Assembly (NCBI GenBank): GCA_019416265.1
Contig: DXXQ01000066.1
Coordinates: 1-5,817, forward strand
Origin: Clostridiales bacterium
GTDB lineage: Bacteria > Bacillota > Clostridia > Lachnospirales > Lachnospiraceae
Reading direction: 5' to 3'
Length of the DNA stretch: 5,817 bases
The position numbers and the translations under genes were made by a program. Shown one piece after another: positions 4,821-5,817 of this stretch. Each line of letters opens with the position of its first letter. The first letter of the stretch is position 1. The notes below the pieces were generated by a model, which was not told the origin of the DNA, searched no databases, and worked only from the letters and a program-made list of their open reading frames with translations.

Positions 4821-4853
4821 CACAAAACAAACACGAATGAGAGGTGGTGAGGC

Positions 4854-5636
4854 TTGCCAAGAGCCAGAGACCCGAACAGAAACCGGGCATTTGAAATTTA
4901 TGAAGAACATGGCGGAAACATTGATTTGGTTGAGATTGCAAGTCAACTAAACATTTCCGCAGGAACTGTCCGAGGATGGAAGTCTAAGGATGACTGGGAC
5001 GGGCAGTTGAATGGAACGCTCCGAAAGAAAAATACGGAACGTTCCAAAAAGAAAGGGGCTCAGCCTAAAAATCAGAACGCAATTGGTAATAAAGGTGGTG
5101 CCGCCCCACAACAGAATAAAAATGCTGAGAAGTACGGTTTCTTCAGTAAGTATCTCCCTGAAGAAACCCGGGAGATTTTTTCTGCCATTGAGCAGGCGAA
5201 TCCGCTGGATCTTCTCTGGCATCAGATCCAGATTGCTTATGCTGCAATCATCCGGGCACAGAGAATCGCTTATGTCCGTGATCAGAATGATAAGACCATT
5301 GAGAAGGTGGAAGAAAAGAAAGGCAAAATCATTGGAGAACGATGGGAAGTACAGCAGGCATGGGACAAACAGAATGAGTTTCTGAAAGCCCAGGCCAGAG
5401 CACAGGGAGAACTGAGGTCCCTTATCAAGCAGTATGATGAGATGTTGCATAAGAACTGGGAGCTGACAACAGAGGAGCAACGTGTAAGGATTGCTAATAT
5501 AAAAGTACAGACTGAACGATTATCTGCAGCACCTACGGATGGAGAAGAGAATGGAGTTGAGATTATAAACGATGCAGACGAAAAAGCAAGTCAGGATATC
5601 GGACATAGTAATCCCGAAGTACCTGCCGATATTTAA
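4854..5636 (+). CDS. terS: Phage terminase small subunit (PBSX/XtmA type)
   Basis: The 260-aa DNA-recognition subunit of the packaging motor binds the pac/cos site and hands the genome to the large subunit. The N-terminus (MPRARDPNRNRAFEIYEEHG) and the HTH at about 22-48 (IDLVEIASQLNISAGTVRGW then KSKDDWD) are typical of PBSX-type small terminases. A linker rich in Lys, Asn and Gly follows, with the usual NAEKYGFFSKYLPEE stretch (about 90-104). Next come long helices (about 105-230) that would build the oligomerisation core, and an acidic C-terminal tail. The start is TTG at 4854, supported by GAGGTGG at 4841-4847 and by the conserved N-terminal PRARDPNR sequence; no closer ATG would keep it. 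GC content returns to the phage level and only 2 of 22 Ile codons are ATA. The 3' end overlaps terL by 65 bp. Confidence 0.88.
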   Translation: MPRARDPNRNRAFEIYEEHGGNIDLVEIASQLNISAGTVRGWKSKDDWDGQLNGTLRKKNTERSKKKGAQPKNQNAIGNKGGAAPQQNKNAEKYGFFSKYLPEETREIFSAIEQANPLDLLWHQIQIAYAAIIRAQRIAYVRDQNDKTIEKVEEKKGKIIGERWEVQQAWDKQNEFLKAQARAQGELRSLIKQYDEMLHKNWELTTEEQRVRIANIKVQTERLSAAPTDGEENGVEIINDADEKASQDIGHSNPEVPADI

Positions 5637-5817
5637 TGACAAAAAGCATAAGCACATCATCCTCACCTCCGGGAGAGCTGGTACGAAATCCAGTTATGCT
5701 GCTATCCGGACAGACTACCAGATTGTAGCAGATCCTCATGGCTCTGCTGTTGTACTGCGTAAGCATCACAATAAGCTGAGGAAAACGGTTTATAAAGAAA
5801 TGCTGAGGGGCATTAAC
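5572..5817 (+). CDS. terL: Phage terminase large subunit, N-terminal part (3' end outside window)
   Basis: The frame from ATG 5572 is open to the end of the window, giving 82 residues. This subunit is the ATPase/nuclease that cuts and translocates phage DNA into the prohead. Visible signatures: VRISDIVIPKYLPIF at the N-terminus, then the ATP-binding loop HIILTSGRAGTKSSYAA (Walker-A-like SGRAGTKSS at 33-41), then SAVVLRKHHNKLRKTVYKEM, all as in PBSX-like Terminase_3 large subunits. The loop deviates from GxxxxGKS (T before K rather than G), which I recall as normal in this phage group. An in-frame TAA at 5566-5568 makes 5572 the first possible start, although GGAG at 5553-5556 is rather far. 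The gene overlaps terS by 65 bp in another frame. Confidence 0.9.
   Translation, partial: MQTKKQVRISDIVIPKYLPIFNDKKHKHIILTSGRAGTKSSYAAIRTDYQIVADPHGSAVVLRKHHNKLRKTVYKEMLRGIN

Noticed and set aside
4947..5480. Long open frame on the minus strand (177 codons)
   Set aside because: It is antisense to the well-supported terS, is rich in Leu/Phe/Ser as expected of a shadow frame, and shows no ribosome binding site or family motif.

Overview
The window looks like part of a tailed-phage or prophage genome from a low-to-moderate GC Firmicute, most likely a gut clostridium (Lachnospiraceae-like). I infer this from strong GGAGG-type ribosome binding sites, short tightly packed same-strand genes, TTG start use, and the protein families I recognise. 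All supported genes are on the + strand. No database search was possible, so family assignments rest on motifs and recall.

Layout. Positions 1-2465 are the end of an early/middle phage operon: the C-terminal part of a P/E/K-rich protein, a very basic 77-aa protein, an 82-aa helix-hairpin-helix (HhH) protein, an HNH-like Cys/His protein, a small helix-turn-helix (HTH) protein, a MazG-like nucleotide pyrophosphohydrolase, and a sigma-region-4-like regulator of the kind that usually sits just before the packaging genes. Four bases after the regulator's stop comes a probable late promoter: three tandem 9-bp ATGTCAC repeats and an extended -10 (TGTTATAGT) with no good -35. It reads into about 190 nt of untranslated, strongly self-complementary sequence that ends in an intrinsic terminator with a TTCG loop.

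Positions 2709-4707 are an AT-rich cargo cassette (a 'moron') with its own promoter and terminator. It encodes a full-length dGTP triphosphohydrolase (Dgt, HD superfamily) and an unrecognised 195-aa protein translated with it. Dgt enzymes are known to protect bacteria by depleting dGTP during phage infection, so a prophage-borne superinfection-exclusion system is a reasonable hypothesis. Between the cassette and the packaging genes lies a tRNA with a CAU anticodon, more like tRNA-Ile2 than tRNA-Met but with two stem mismatches, followed by another terminator. The small terminase gene (terS, TTG start) and the beginning of the large terminase gene (terL, cut by the window end) follow.

How it fits together. 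The regulator probably activates the late promoter through the repeats. To reach terS from there, polymerase must pass three intrinsic terminators, and I see no promoter directly in front of terS. This suggests either processive antitermination, possibly involving the folded leader RNA, or enough read-through. The leader-plus-terminator arrangement recalls the short leader RNA made from the lambda late promoter. It is the least explained and most interesting part of the window.
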